Of a stretch of 64,000 nt of DNA, positions 63,728-64,000 are shown piece after piece. Position 1 is the stretch's first letter. The number at the start of each line of letters is the position of its first letter. The DNA is from Hybos culiciformis (taxonomy: Eukaryota; Arthropoda; Insecta; Diptera; Hybotidae): the NCBI GenBank assembly GCA_964007475.1, contig OZ023274.1, positions 60,160,076 to 60,224,075 on the forward strand, in the 5' to 3' direction. The position numbers were made by a program, and so were the translations under genes. The notes under the pieces are model-generated. The model did not search any database and was not told where the DNA came from. It saw nothing but the letters and a program-made list of their open reading frames with translations.

Positions 63728-64000
63728 AAAAAACACACGAAGCAGTCATAGAACTGCCTACAGAAGTTTATACTTAAAAATTTAAACTATGAAATAACAG
63801 TGGCTACAAATGACAGTACAAAATGTAAATTAAAATATTTTTATTTTAATTTACATTTTGTACTCAGCAGCCTATCATTTGTAGCCACTGTTATTTTATA
63901 GTTTAATTTTTAAGTATAAACTTCTGTAGGCAGTTCTATGACTGCTTCGTGTGTTTTTTCAATAATATTCATTCTGATTACCAATATTAAGTGTATAACG
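63728..64000. mobile_element. Foldback hairpin element, copy 2 (inverted relative to copy 1, runs to window end)
   Basis: Reverse complement of 47076-47341: ACACACGAAGCAGTCATAGA arm, AAATATTTTT loop near 63838, the GATAGGCTGCTGA asymmetry now on the right arm, and the tail CCAATATTAAGTGTATAACG at the very end. Divergence is only a few bases, so both copies moved recently. Confidence 0.9.

Overview
This is AT-rich eukaryotic DNA, most probably from an insect or other arthropod. It is built almost entirely of transposable elements and their remains. Coding parts have GT/AG introns, there are no bacterial features, and the element mix (PIF/Harbinger with MADF genes, many hAT, piggyBac, mariner, Penelope-like, gypsy of 412/mdg1 type, copia, a jockey/CR1-like LINE) is typical of arthropods. 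The only recognisable host-gene sequence is a broken, intron-bearing copy of Cullin-4. I cannot name the species.

Layout. 1-7964: Harbinger copy A, with its MADF gene split by a ~6.9 kb insertion (about 333-7243) that carries the Cullin-4 pseudogene between imperfect terminal inverted repeats. 7970-11389: Harbinger copy B, complete from end to end and directly abutting copy A. 11.4-15.1 kb: small inverted-repeat elements and minisatellites. 15.2-24.5 kb: a two-gene DNA transposon of a family I cannot name. Its second gene holds hAT-A (20500-24380), which holds hAT-D (21028-21583) and hAT-B (21841-24281), and hAT-B holds hAT-C (23062-23990); each of the four has an exact 8-bp target duplication. 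24.9-26.1 kb: an interspersed element with an amplified internal repeat. 26787-27771: another hAT. 27.9-33.5 kb: a Penelope-like element in a giant inverted repeat with a third tandem arm; every arm carries a hammerhead-ribozyme-like motif. 33.6-37.46 kb: a decayed hAT holding a small element with a 12-bp GA-rich minisatellite. 38.1-40.2 kb: LINE relic. 42.1-42.9 kb: hAT relic. 43325-47468: a 4.1 kb hAT-like element with piggyBac-type, tRNA-like and hairpin insertions. 49.2-51.2 kb: copia relic. 51256-52836: hAT relic with an inserted palindrome carrying two more hammerhead-like motifs. 52835-62.8 kb: gypsy element on the minus strand, split by Harbinger C (about 56888-61057), whose transposase has no visible lesion. 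The right edge holds the second copy of a ~265-bp hairpin.

How the genes relate. In Harbinger B and C the transposase (minus strand) and the MADF partner (plus strand) are interdigitated: exons of each lie inside introns of the other. The register of interleaving differs between the two families. Almost every other coding region shows frameshifts, stops or truncation. The exception is the ~426-residue transposase of Harbinger C.
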